This document shows, one piece after another, positions 36,063 to 47,127 of a stretch of 64,000 bases of DNA. Below the pieces are notes generated by a model, which was not told the origin of the DNA, made no database searches, and worked only from the letters and a program-made list of their open reading frames with translations. Source of the stretch: Sphagnum compactum (lineage: Eukaryota; Bryophyta; Sphagnopsida; Sphagnales); contig OZ234493.1 in assembly GCA_965153455.1 (NCBI GenBank), positions 20,140,213 through 20,204,212 of the forward strand, written 5' to 3'. The position numbers and the translations under genes were made by a program. Position 1 is the first letter of the stretch; the number at the start of each line of letters is the position of its first letter.

Positions 36063-39020
36063 CTGTGGCATCAAAGACTAACTCACATTAATGTAGAAAA
36101 TATAAACTAATGCATAACAACAATTATGTTAGAAATTTATATATTAAATATCATCCTAAAATTTCATTATGTCCAAATTATGTATATGATAAACAAACAA
36201 GAGGTAGATTTCCAAAATGGGGGGGTCAAAGAACTAACTTCATGTTAAACTTGGTGCATTCAGATGTTTATGGACCCATGCAAGTTGAATCACATCAAGG
36301 ATTCAAGTATTTCTTAACCTTTGTTGATAATAAATCAAGAAAAACACACACATATATATACACACACACAATGAAATATAAATATGAAATTTATTATTTT
36401 ATTATATACAAAGTTGAAGTTGAAAACTTTATATGAAGAAAAATTAAAATAATTCAAATTGAATTTGGTGGAAAATATTTTTCTAATCAATTTAAAATAT
36501 TTTGTAAAGAAAATGGAATTATTAAAAAAATGGCAACGACCTATATTCCATAGCAAAACAAAGTGGTTGAACAAAAAAATAGAACCTTGGTCGAAAGTGC
36601 ATGATGTGTGATAAATTTTGCTAATCTTCCAAAGTCTTTTTGGGTTGAAGATATGTCTACATCAAATTATATCCAAAATTGAGTTCCTACGAATGCCTTG
36701 GATGGGATGATGACCCTTCTTTGTTTTATTTAAAGATCTTTGGTTGTGATGCATATGTGCATATATCCAAAGATAAAAAAAAAGAAATTGGAATATATAA
36801 ATCAAAAAATGCATTTTAATAGGGTACAATGACATTGTTAAGGCTTATAGATTATATTATACAATTTTTTTTTAAAAACAATAATTAGTAAAGATGTAAT
36901 ATTTGATGAAAACCCTCCATTACATAACATAAGAGGAAAAAATGATCTATTAATAGCCAAATCAATTCAACAAACAATTTCAAATATTCACATAAAGTCA
37001 ACAAAGTTGAAAGAACCAATGAATCTATTGGGCATTAAATAAAAAATTACCAAGAACCTTTAGTACCACCAAACCATATGCCTCTCATAATTCCTCCAAT
37101 AAACATGTAGTATTTCCACAAAATCAAAATGAGGTTATTCTCCCAAAATTACCTTTTACAAAATTGTTCATCATACTGATTATGAAATGGATGTTTTGTC
37201 CCCAAATTCAAGAAGATGACCCATTGACATGGATGAAATTAGCCTTTTAGATTATGGTGATACAACATTGATGGTATTAGTTCAACAATCATCTTGAACA
37301 TGGAAACCATCTCAATGATTCTTGAATTCAATAGGTTACACAGAGGTACTGGCTATAATTGACATAAATTACATACTAGATCAAAATCTTAAAAGAGGCT
37401 TTGGACAAGGTGATGCTACTCAATGGCATGATGTTGTCCAAGATGAATATAAATCACTAATTAAAAATAAAACTTGGAGTTTAACACCATTACCTCCAAT
37501 AGACATGCTATTGGTTGTATGTGGGTTTTTCATATTAAATTTAAATTGAATTCTCAAATTGACAAAAACAAAGCTCGTTTAGTAGCAAGAGGCAACTCCC
37601 AAGTTCCAAGTATCAATTATACCAAAACTTTTTCACTAGTGGTAAAATTAAGTTCTATTAGAATTCTAATGGCCTTTGTGTCTAAAAAATGATTATGAGG
37701 TACATCAAATGGATGTAAAAACAACCTTTTAGAACAGCAAACTCAAAGAAGAGATATATATGAAACAATCTAAAAGGTCCATACAAACAAGGAAGGATAA
37801 TCTTGTTTGTAAACTAAATAAAAGTTTGTATGGACTTAAACAAAGTCCATGAGCTTAGTATGCTCACATAGATACCTATTTACTTCAAAATGGTTTTGAG
37901 GAAAATATGGCAAACACAAATGTTTATGTGAAAAAAATGGGGGCATTATTTGTTGCCATAGCCTTATATATACATCATTATATTATAATCACAAATGATT
38001 GTAAAAAATTATTCCACAAACAAATACGTTACTTAGTGCAGAATTTGAAATGTTAGATTTGGGGGAAATAGAACATTGTCTTGGTATACAAATTAAAAGG
38101 AATCGTCAACTACATATGATGGAACTAAATCAATCTAAATACATAAATGATGTATTAAAAATATATGGCATGAAAAATTGCAAACCAATTTCAACTCCAC
38201 TTGAAATTGGATTAAAATTAATTAAACACCGATCTCATAGTTCATATGAACAAACATGACAGATGGCTCAAATTCCTTATAAATCAGTAATAGGGAACTT
38301 GATGTATGCAATCGTTTGTACACAATTGGATATTGCATATTCTATGGAAGTTGTATCCAATATTTGGTTAACCCTAAAGTTACTCATAGGTTTGCAATAA
38401 AAAAGAATAATGCATTACCTTAAAGGATCTTCAATTCATGGGTTGATTTACAAAGGAAAATCACATCTCAATCCCTTACCCTAAACTAATATAATATGTC
38501 ATGGGTATTCTAACATAGATTGGGTTGGTGACATTGACATAGAAAATCCATCTCTAGATTTTTTTTTAAAAATTATCCTTCGGAGTTGTAAGCTAGACCA
38601 ATAAAAGAACTAACATCAATTGTTATTCCTTGCACCAAAGTGGAGTACATGGCCTATAACTTCATATAACAATAAAAACAATTTCGATACAACAACTATT
38701 GTTTGGCCTTCATGAAGAACAAATTGAGTCCACCATCATTTATGGAGATAATCAAAGTGTTATTTCTCTTGCTGAAAATCTAGAATTTCATTTCCGTTCC
38801 AAACACATTGAGTTGCAATTTCACTTATACGAACCAAAATGATTTTTGGAAAAATCCAACTGAAACATTTGTTCTTTTGAGAACATGGTTGTTGATATTT
38901 TCATTAAAAAATTACATAGAAAAAACATGATTATTGCACCATTAAAGCTATGTTGTGTCCCTAGAATCAAAACTTATCCCAATTTAGTGGGAGTCTTACA
39001 TAATAAGTTCGTATAAGATT
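36063..39020 (+). mobile_element. Ty1/copia retrotransposon relic, integrase to RNase H
   Basis: It starts inside the GAG-pre-integrase domain (LWHQRLTHINVENI) and continues through integrase (NLVHSDVYGPMQ, KYFLTFVDNKSR, then QNKVVEQKNRTLVESA near 36,560). The RT follows: GDATQWHDVVQDEYKSL (37,410-37,460), IDKNKARLVARGNSQ (37,560-37,605), QMDVKTTF, KSLYGLKQSP, and a degraded catalytic box near 37,965. Then come MLDLGEIEHCLGIQIK (38,050-38,097), IPYKSVIGNLMYAI (38,272) and RNase H words (YGDNQSVISLAENLEFH, 38,740-38,795). A purine-rich tract (TAGTGGGAG, 38,986-38,994) precedes a possible LTR start. Gag and the 5' LTR are gone; many stops and frameshifts. Confidence 0.88.
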
Positions 39021-39499
39021 TGAAAGGACACTTAGTTAAGAAACTTAGTTAGGAAGCAACACAACTATTCCCAAGAACTATGGCTTTTCAACTATTAAAA
39101 ATGCATAGTGGGTGAAACTCCGGAAAATATTTTGAGTTTCTATGGTTAGGAGAATCCGTTTTAATACATCTTTGTTTTTTACTAGTATGTCAATTTTTAA
39201 TAGGGAAGACATATTTGAGAGAATTCAAACATATTCAAATGATTTCACCTTTGTTCAAATAACTTGTTCTTGTGATGAATGTTTTGGTGGGAGTACAAAA
39301 TGCACAAGATCAAGAGGAATCTACAAGGGGTCTTCCTTTGGGATGCTAGTAAATGTGTTTATTTGCAATATCCAAAGATCATATTGTCTTAGGGTTGTTT
39401 TGTTGTTAGGATTTATTGCTTTTGATGATCTTTGTGCATTGTAAGATTGTTAGGACATTTGCTCATTTATAATGAGTTCCATGCCTTTTAATGCGACAA

Positions 39500-39690
39500 A
39501 TCAACATTGCCTTTGCTTGCATTGGTGTAGTTCTTTTCAAACTAGCACAAATCACCCCCATAGCCAAACGTTGCCTTTGCTTCTATTGTTTTTTCTTTTT
39601 TTAAATGGCCCAAATCACTCCATCACCAAACATTGCATTTGCTGTTGTTGATGTAATTATTTTTAACTTGCCCAAATCATACCTTTGTAA
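39500..39690. repeat. ~63-bp tandem repeat, three copies
   Basis: AACATTGCCTTTGC, AACGTTGCCTTTGC and AACATTGCATTTGC start at 39,503, 39,567 and 39,629. Each is followed about 45 bp later by CACAAATCAC, CCCAAATCAC or CCCAAATCAT. The spacing is 64 and 62 bp. Non-coding. Confidence 0.8.
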
Positions 39691-42074
39691 CCATACGCCC
39701 CAAGTACCAGCCCACTATGTTCCACCCTATTTATTTGCAGTTGTATGCATTAGAACGTGAGAACTCCCATGTCCAATTACCAAAAATAACCACACATAAG
39801 AATGGTCCCAAAAAGAACAAAAACAAAAACTGACCTCCATCACACCTATCAACAAGGCATCACAAACACGCTGACCCTGCCAATAGATAAGATGCTCTAC
39901 ATCTACCTACTGTGTCCACACTCTGAACACCAAAAAAATCCGTTCCAATCTAAACAGTCTAAACACTTTCACGTGAAACTGGGTTTAATAAGGTAAAACT
40001 TCCAAAAGTTGGATCCAATGCGAGAGTCCCTGTCCCTGTGGGGGCAGGGCCCAACAAACACAAAAGTCACTTTCTTGTGAAATGTGGAGAAAAAACTGAA
40101 CACAATAGTTCAAGATTGGGTGTTTGATCATAGGCATTTTTAAAGTGGAAAGGGCATTGCATCCATTGACTGCTTTGCACTATAACAGCATTCAATTGTA
40201 GGTTTGTGTTTGGTGATGAGCATGCTTACCTTAGTACCATATTCTGTAGTACAATGAGGAATTACACACAAAGATCAAAGATCAGATGGTAATGTTGCTC
40301 AATTAACTTATATCATCAATCTTGTTCATTGCTATTCTCTTCTTCTTGTACCTTATTCCTGAAACCCACTTGAGGATACTAGCAGTCCCTCACAAGTTTG
40401 TAAAGTACTAGCACATAATTTTTACTGTATTTGGGGGCCACCTTATATCTGTGAATCACTCCTAAAAAGAGGAGGGATCTTACACCTCCAATTTAGGAAT
40501 AGTCATAAATAGTAGGAGTAAAATCCCTCTCCAAACTCCCACATTGTGATCTACTTATGCTTAGGCTTATGATAAGGTTGGCCTCATGGTTTCAGCTGGG
40601 TAAGGCCCATGGGCTGGGAACACTTCTTAAAATGTGGGACCAGACTCAGCTACCGCCTTTTCCTAGGTCCCTTAATTTGCGAATGCCCCCCACCCTTTAC
40701 CCCACACTTAAAACAATCCTTCAATGATACTCCCCACAAACGGTCCATAGTCCATACACATGTAGTAAACATGTTCATGAGATTGCAGATAAATCTCTAC
40801 GTCAACAATTTTGAAGGTAACATGACACCAAGTGCATTCATAACCTTATGAGAGTTGGTGATAACGTGTCAAACTAGTAAGCTTCATTTCATTTTAGCTT
40901 GTCCCTAAATCCTCTGCAATTTTGCGGTAGAATGCACCTTTGTTCATCAAGCATGTCATCAAGTTGTGGGTAGCAAGAACTTGGCAAGATTTATGAATGT
41001 GAGCCAGGATGAGGTCAATGGATCGTTGCGTAGATTTGTAGGCTAGTTCCAAGATTTACAGTTAGGCAGGGAAACCTTGTCTTCACTTTAAACCCATGTT
41101 TTTTGCCAGGGCTGCAAGCAAACCTTCTAGGATTCCTGAATAATCTTGAAGAAAAGTTCTTCAAACCATTGCACTAGTGTGCTTGGTTTTCCTCATTCAG
41201 ATGATTTTTTAACCAAAAGATTTGTCCTCCATGTATCATGTTGCATCTTCATGGGAAATGCAAGGTATCTCTTCTGTGCATTTGTTGTCTTTATACATGG
41301 CACCATTTTCTGGAATGACATGGATTTACAAGTTTCTGTTGAAGGTGCCTGAACATGTGTATGACTGTCATTGTTGACGCTGCTGTTGTTCAAATCATAC
41401 ATCAGTTTTGCTTTTTTTCTTAGCTCTTTATGGTTGGGTTTCCTCTTTTTTCTTGTTTGCTATATGTTGTCAGAAAAGAAATCTCAATCACCTTTATTTA
41501 TAGGGTCATCAGATCTGAATTCAATTCTCAATTCTACTTAGGTTGCCTTTGAACACAATCACAGAGAAATTCTCAGTACTTAGGAAAATATGTATCATAT
41601 AGGGGATGATAAAAGGGCATGTCCAAGGAGTTGAAAATAACCTGCAAATAATATTGGATTTCAATTGTTCAAACTGCAACTTTCTAGTACTTAGCTGAAA
41701 TGGGAGCTTGCTCCTTTGAAAGCTATGCATAAGAGCAGGGTGCAGTCTAAAAAGGAACAAAATTGTCATTGCAACTTTCACAACCGTAGTTTTTTCCTAA
41801 TTTGTGAGCAGACTCACATTATGGCCCTCTCTGTTACCTTATAGGTACCTAGTGTTCAATGACCACAGACACTTTCTCCTGCCAATCCTAAGTTTCATGT
41901 TCAATATTCTTGTCAACTGCTAAATGAACTTCATCAGATGTAGTCTCTCCTGTTAGCCTAGCACATTCCAACAAATCTGTGAAATACAAGTCTGGACTCT
42001 TGTTTGATTATTGAATATAAGGTCATCCTGCTTAACTTGGAAGGAGAACAGAGTCAAAGCTGAAGCAGCATTAC
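39691..42074. other. No intact gene; may include the eroded 3' part of the SURP/CID pseudogene
   Basis: Frames here (39802-39996, 40609-40851, 41146-41352 and 41521-41781 minus) show no family. Minus-strand words such as SDEVHLAVDKNIEHE near 41,900-41,945, just downstream of the pseudogene's CID, look coding and may be one of its later exons. A ~55-bp sequence AATGCCCCCCACCC...CACTTAAA at about 40,683-40,730 recurs at 61,960-62,010. Confidence 0.4.
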
Positions 42075-43520
42075 CTGCTGCACATCTCTGCTTAAGAGAT
42101 GGAGGCTCTGGGGGTGGAGGCCCTGCCACCATCTCACCTTCCAGCATATTGATCATGCCAATGTTCAAAAACCTCCTTTGCACCCCAAGACTGCAAAGTC
42201 TTTTGTAACTGGTCCCAATTCACCTCTGCATTTTGTGGGTTGTCATAAATTGCAGCCAGCATGGAACCCAGAACAGGTTGCTGAGGCAAGAGCCTCCTGA
42301 TCCAGGTCCTTGGGGTTGCTTCTCTGCTGTAGGCTGTAATAAAGAATTAAGGAAAAGCATCACACAAGGATGACATTACTGTCAACAGTAACGCTAGAAA
42401 GAAAGCTCTTCTATGCAATTTCTGCATGAAAGACTATGTGTGCAACATGTTGGAAACATGCCAGATGGAAAGAAAAGGATACTGTAAGGAGATCAGCACA
42501 ATTTGGGTGTTTTGAAGCATGAAGTCCTATTTCTTATCAATGACATCTAAATTCTGGAATTTTGCATCTGAAAAAGAAAATGTGGCAAACCCTATTGAAG
42601 AGGTTGTCATTAGCAAGATAAACCATGTGAAGTTGTGGCTCAACATCATCAGTTGCAAGGATTCTACCCTTCAGGGCCTCTTCCAATGCTGCTCTGAAAG
42701 CTGCTCTCTGCATGAACCAGAGCATTGCCCCTTTTGACTGATTCTTCTGTGCCGGTCAGGTAATCCATCACACCTTTGAGCTCCAGTGTGATCTCTGGAG
42801 GAAAAGGTCCAGGTGGACCTGTAAAAGGTGCATAATTAACATTCTCACTGGAATTAGTTATACAATGGTTGAGGGTGATGCTGAGGATGAGAAACCTTCA
42901 TGGTGGAGGGAAAGGACTGGAATCTCCAGCACCTCCCGCCGCACTCATTGATGGCTTCATTGCTGGCCCAAGTGAGGGATCTATGCAATGATCAAGGGGT
43001 GCACAAACCTGATTCAGCAGGGTGCGCATTTCCTGATGCATTTGGAGTTGCAGGGGTTAGTGTTGGAACTAAGTGGAGGATTGATCATGAGCCAGAGGTT
43101 GTGACAAATAATGAGCACATCGCTCTGCCCCAAACAAAAATGCATATGCCAGATTCTCCTTCCGCTTCTCCCTCATCAATGTTTAAAATTTGGGGGCCAT
43201 TTTCCACAGCCTATTCCACAAGCTTCTCTACTCTTTTCTGGAGGTAAGAATCTGCAGGTAGTTGAGCAGGAGCAGGAGGGGGATCCCCAGGGTCCAAACA
43301 AAACCTAGACCTAAACCTAATACTGCTCCTGGAGCTTTGGGTTGAAGAGACTGAGGGGACTTGGGCATTGATGTTGCAGGTGCTCAGAATGGGTATGGAC
43401 CAGCATGATAAGGAAATGGAGGAAGAGGAAGAGTGTACTGATGTGGTCCAGCCATGCCTCCACTACTACCTTGCTGCTGCTAAAGGTACAAATGGCCATA
43501 TCCTTGCCATGGCTCCATTC
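42075..43520 (-). pseudogene. CHERP-like splicing factor pseudogene (SURP + CID domains), intron retained
   Basis: On the minus strand a start-like MEPWQGYGH (43,518) follows an acceptor-like CTTGCAG. It leads into a Pro/Tyr/Gln-rich stretch (GPHQYTLPLPPFPYHAGPYP), then a SURP module (PADSYLQKRVEKLVE, stop, AVENGP; and MREKRKENLAYAFLFGAE at about 43,180-43,125), then a CID: PPEITLELKGVMDYLTGTEE (42,800-42,740), WFMQRAAFRAALEEALKGRI and PQLHMVYLANDNLFN (42,722-42,595). An intron-like gap (about 42,590-42,334, acceptor TTTATTACAG) precedes LQQRSNPKDLDQEALA, PVLGSMLAAIYDNPQNAEV and INMLEGEMVAGPPPPEPP (ending about 42,080). SURP followed by CID is the layout of CHERP, a U2 snRNP-associated nuclear splicing protein. 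At least three in-frame stops and several frameshifts kill it. The retained intron argues for a duplicated or in-place decayed gene, not a retrocopy. Sequencing indels are an alternative for the frameshifts. Confidence 0.8.
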
Positions 43521-44538
43521 TGCAAGGGAATCTCTAGACCAAAAAAGGAAAACAGATATGCCTCTTGTAGGTTTCTTGAAATCATTCCAGCCATGATGCA
43601 AGGAAAGAAGTGTACAGGAATTTGCACACTTGCCAATGTCAGGTGGATGTCCATCCATACAGGAGAAGTTCCTCTGGCCATTGCTTCCTCCCAATTCTGC
43701 AACTTGCAACAATTTTTCCATGCACAATTTTGTCAGTTTGCAAGTCATCAAATTCCATGTCTGCAGAAACCAAAGTTCCTTCTCACTGTATTGCCATGGA
43801 CTCCACTGATGATACAAAAGATGGTGCAATTTTATGAATTCTCCTCGATCAGCCCTGATGGAAAAAATCAACAGGCATAAATTGGCAGTCCTGACATAAA
43901 TCGCTGGTTGTTTTTGGCTCTTCCGACTCCATATCCATAATAGTCTCTTCAGTCTTCCTGCCATCGCGATCCCCGGAGCTTCACGAACGTCAAAGCAAGA
44001 AAGAGACCGAATTTTGGTGAACAGCAAACTCCCTTAAAAAGAGAGATTCACGGGCATGAAGCAAGAAAAGCTTGAATCTTGGTGAACAGCAACGAAATCC
44101 CTTAAACCTCCTGAGCACCAAGCACAACAGGCAGGAAGAAAACCCTAAAAGCCCGTCCACGCATGCACGCAGGCACCCATCGACGAATGCACTAGCGCTC
44201 GAAGATACGACGAAAAGTGGTGGGTGGGGAAGATGAGGAAAAGCATCGTGGCATCGTCGGTTGCAACAACACTTTTCATCAGATTGGACACTTGGAGCTC
44301 CTATGGAAATGCGTGCAAGTCGCTGTTTCAAGCTTCCGATCTCTGCGGCCACGGTATTGAAGAAGAAGGACACGGGGGCTTGAAGTTTCTTTTTCTCTTG
44401 TTGGCTCGTGTGCAGATTCAGAAGCAGCATCAGCAGCAGCAGCTCAAGCACCTACCATCTACAGTAGTGAGGGTATGAGGAAAAGGTAAGATGAGCATTG
44501 AGCAGAACTAGAGGAAGAAAAGAGACAACCCCAACATC
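43521..44538. promoter_or_regulatory. Intergenic region between head-to-head loci; presumed promoter region
   Basis: About 1 kb of relatively GC-rich DNA separates the start-like point of the minus-strand SURP/CID pseudogene from the ATG of the plus-strand oxidoreductase. A minus-strand frame starting MDMESEEPKTTSDL near 43,940 could be the pseudogene's first exon. Both strands carry long but mutually overlapping frames (43317-44027 and 43990-44451 minus, 43368-43880 plus) without family features. A CAG-rich stretch (44,420-44,445) would fall in the oxidoreductase 5' leader. No clear TATA box. A shared promoter is inferred from orientation only. Confidence 0.35.
43993..44106. repeat. ~46-bp tandem duplication upstream of the oxidoreductase
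   Basis: AAGCAAGAAAG...GAATTTTGGTGAACAGCAA...CCCTTAAA (43,993-44,037) is repeated as AAGCAAGAAAAG...GAATCTTGGTGAACAGCAA...CCCTTAAA (44,059-44,106), 66-70 bp apart. The two copies differ by a few substitutions and a 3-bp difference. Confidence 0.8.
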
Positions 44539-47127
44539 ATGTGGATGCAGCAGGGACTACAAGCTTGTGTGTTGCGTGGAAGGGTATGGGAATCTCTGGG
44601 CAAGTGCTATCTCACCACATGCAGAGCTGTAATTCTTCCCCGCTTTGGAGGCCCTGAGGTGAGATATATTAATCCTTTTACAATCCCACATTCTTTCCAG
44701 ATTCAAGCAGATGGAGGCAGCCATGTTGAATGATGGTTAGGGAACCAGAAGGATTTGATTGTTGCTCTACCTGACTACTACCGATTGCTGGACATAGGTC
44801 TTGGAAGTGCGGGAAGTTGTGGCTCTGCCAGAGTTGGGAGCATCAGAAGTCTTGGTACGCACACATGCAATAGGAGTCAATCCTCTTGATCTACGGGTAA
44901 GCATGCATTTTATGTTTTCTGGTTCTTTTGTGATTCCATCCTCGCTGTTGTTTGTTTATACCTGTGGGATTGCATTTTGTTCATGAGCATGCATGCAATG
45001 GTAGCAGCAGTGAGTGGTCGGTGCTCCTTGTTCTTTCTAGCTGGAAGCACAGGTCTCTCTGTGCTTCTGTCTTTGTGCAAATGGTTACTTCTCTTACTTC
45101 TCATGCCATTGACAAGCTTTCTTCCAGATGTTGTAGTTGTAGTTGTTACACTGACCAGTAGAGTAGAGTCATCCCTGAGAAAGTTGTAAGATGGATGCAG
45201 ATGCGAGGAGGTTATGGACGCTCATTGTTTGAGCCTCTGTTGCCACTAGTGATCGGAAGGGATGTGAGTGGTGAGGTGATGCAGTTGGGAAGCTCTGTTC
45301 AGCATCTTCAAATAGGGCAACAGGTGTTTGGAGCTCTGCAGCCAACAGCAACACAGGGAACATATAGCAACTACGCCATCCTCAATGAGGAACAACTGGC
45401 TCAGAAGCCTGACAATGTCTCACACATCGTGTGATTGCCTGCCACTGCCCATCACAAATACTCTGTCTTTTTTTCTGTTCTTGAACTCCTGCTCTGGGAT
45501 ACCTGTGCTGTGCATACTTTGCTTCCAAACTAAGTTGCTCCTTGATGAAATATGGCAGGAAGCTGCCGCAATCCCATTTGCTGCATTAACTGCATGGCGG
45601 GCATTGAGGAGTACTGCACAGATCAAGAAAGGGTAAAAGGACATTTGCAACTCTGCAATCACAAGGATTCCTCTACCATGTTTCTTGTCTATGTGTACTC
45701 TTTTTGTACTCAGCCCTAATCAGTCCAGACATGACATACTTAACAACATGAGTGAGTGCAATTATCTTTTGTACATATGAAGAGTGAACATAACCAAGAT
45801 TTGCAGCATCTCTCTTGGTGCAACAGGCAGAAGGTTCTTGTGATGGGAGGTGGTGGAGCTGTTGGACTTTCAGCCATCCAACTAGCACGAAGTGCAGAAT
45901 GCTATGTAGCATGCACTTGTGGCAAACGAAGCATGGAGCGTGTAAAGGAGGCAGGTGCTGAGGAGGCCATTGACTACACCACCCCGGTAACTTGACCCCC
46001 CTTCATCTCCATTAAGTCACCAGTTTAGGGCTGAAGTTATAAGGTTAGTTTTAGCCTCCCTGTTTGTGGGTGCAAGTGCCATATTTATCAAGCAGTTTCT
46101 GCAATGTTCCATGTTGCCTCTTGTCTGCATTGGTAATGGTTTTTGCACTTGCACTTCTCTCTTGCTTTCTGTTGTGCTTTTCTCGTCATTTTTTCTTTTG
46201 GCTTGCCATCAACAGATTCATGTTTGTTTTGCTGATAGAACATCAACTTGCAATTCAAGGACCGTTTTGATGTGGTTTTGGATACAATTGGGCTACCTGA
46301 GACTGAAGCTGCAGGCACTAAACTTCTGCAAAGAGGCGGACACTACCTTACCCTCCAGGTGTGCACATGAATACTCTAAGAACTGAAACCTTATAACCAT
46401 AAGTGCTGGCCCTGTTTCTCTCTCCACTCTGAGGGCCCCAAGTCTGAATCAGGAATTTTGATTTTTCCCTTTCAGAACTTCAAGACACAGTCAAGTTCCA
46501 TTGTGCAATGGCAGAGTTTGTTGCCTATGAATGAAGTCGTTTTCTTCAGAGATATTATCTCTGTTTTTCTGTTGTAGTTCTCCAGCAGTTTATGGTGTGC
46601 TCTCACAGTGCTGTATGGATCCAGGGTGAGACTGTGGCTTTGGCAGATGCGTATGGCCTAGTGGCAGGTGGAGCTGCAGCAGCAGCTGTGCTGTTCAGGA
46701 AGCAAGTGCAGTATCGGCAACAGTATGGAATTGGTGAGTTTTTCCATCACATTAGGATTGCAGAAAGATAGTCTCAGTTTGTCAACTCAGCTTCTTTCTT
46801 ATGCACCTCTGGCTTTTTGGATTATTGGGTTTAACCATTTTCCAGTTATAGTGTCCCCCTAACTTAACTTTATTTCTTGCAATCAAGCAACTGTGATGTT
46901 CTCAGTGTGTTGGTGGCATTGTAGACTACTGGTGGACAATTATGAGGACAGATGCAGAAGCATTGGAAGAAATAGCAAGGCTTATAAAGAATGGACAGCT
47001 TAGAGTACCTGTTGGGCACATACTTCCATTGGAAGAGGCTGCAGAGGCTCATAGGGTGATTGAAGGAAAGAAAGCACATGGCAAAGTTGTCTTAGAAGTC
47101 AAAGACAGAGTTGCAACACCAAGTTGA
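44539..47127 (+). CDS. NAD(P)H oxidoreductase, RTN4IP1 / zeta-crystallin type (MDR family), 8 exons
   Basis: Exons 44539-44658, 44798-44896, 45201-45428, 45559-45632, 45827-45986, 46239-46358, 46625-46733 and 46925-47127 join in frame with GT-AG borders, giving 370 residues and a TGA stop. The N-terminal ~28 residues are Arg-rich with one acidic residue, possibly a mitochondrial presequence. A GroES-like fold follows (AVILPRFGGPEVLEVREV, GVNPLDLR, LPLVIGRDVSGEV), then a Rossmann fold with GGGGAVG at 181-187, the NAD(P)H loop, and FDVVLDTIG. The end (YWWTIMRTDAEALEEIARLI, VPVGHILPLEEAAEAHRVIEG) matches the RTN4IP1 branch. The zinc ligands of alcohol dehydrogenases are absent, as expected for quinone-oxidoreductase-like members. 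Animal RTN4IP1 is a mitochondrial NAD(P)H oxidoreductase linked to coenzyme Q synthesis; that role here is inference. Introns are 130-304 bp. The start is the first ATG giving a frame into the conserved core. No AATAAA is obvious in the 3' region. Confidence 0.92.

Noticed and set aside
42075-43520. TAG read as a sense codon (alternative genetic code) to rescue the SURP/CID locus
   Set aside because: Frameshifts would remain, and the intact SHIPPO gene ends at a TAG directly followed by a normal 3' region.
42075-43520. Processed (retro)pseudogene
   Set aside because: An intron-like gap with a good acceptor and matching codon phase interrupts the CID, so the copy was not made from spliced mRNA.
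43317-44027. 236-codon minus-strand open frame
   Set aside because: It overlaps the SURP/CID pseudogene but in a frame that does not carry the conserved words; its open length is accidental.
43990-44451. 153-codon minus-strand open frame upstream of the oxidoreductase
   Set aside because: Leu/Cys/Ser-rich translation of a GC-richer promoter segment, with no domain and overlapped by plus-strand leader sequence.
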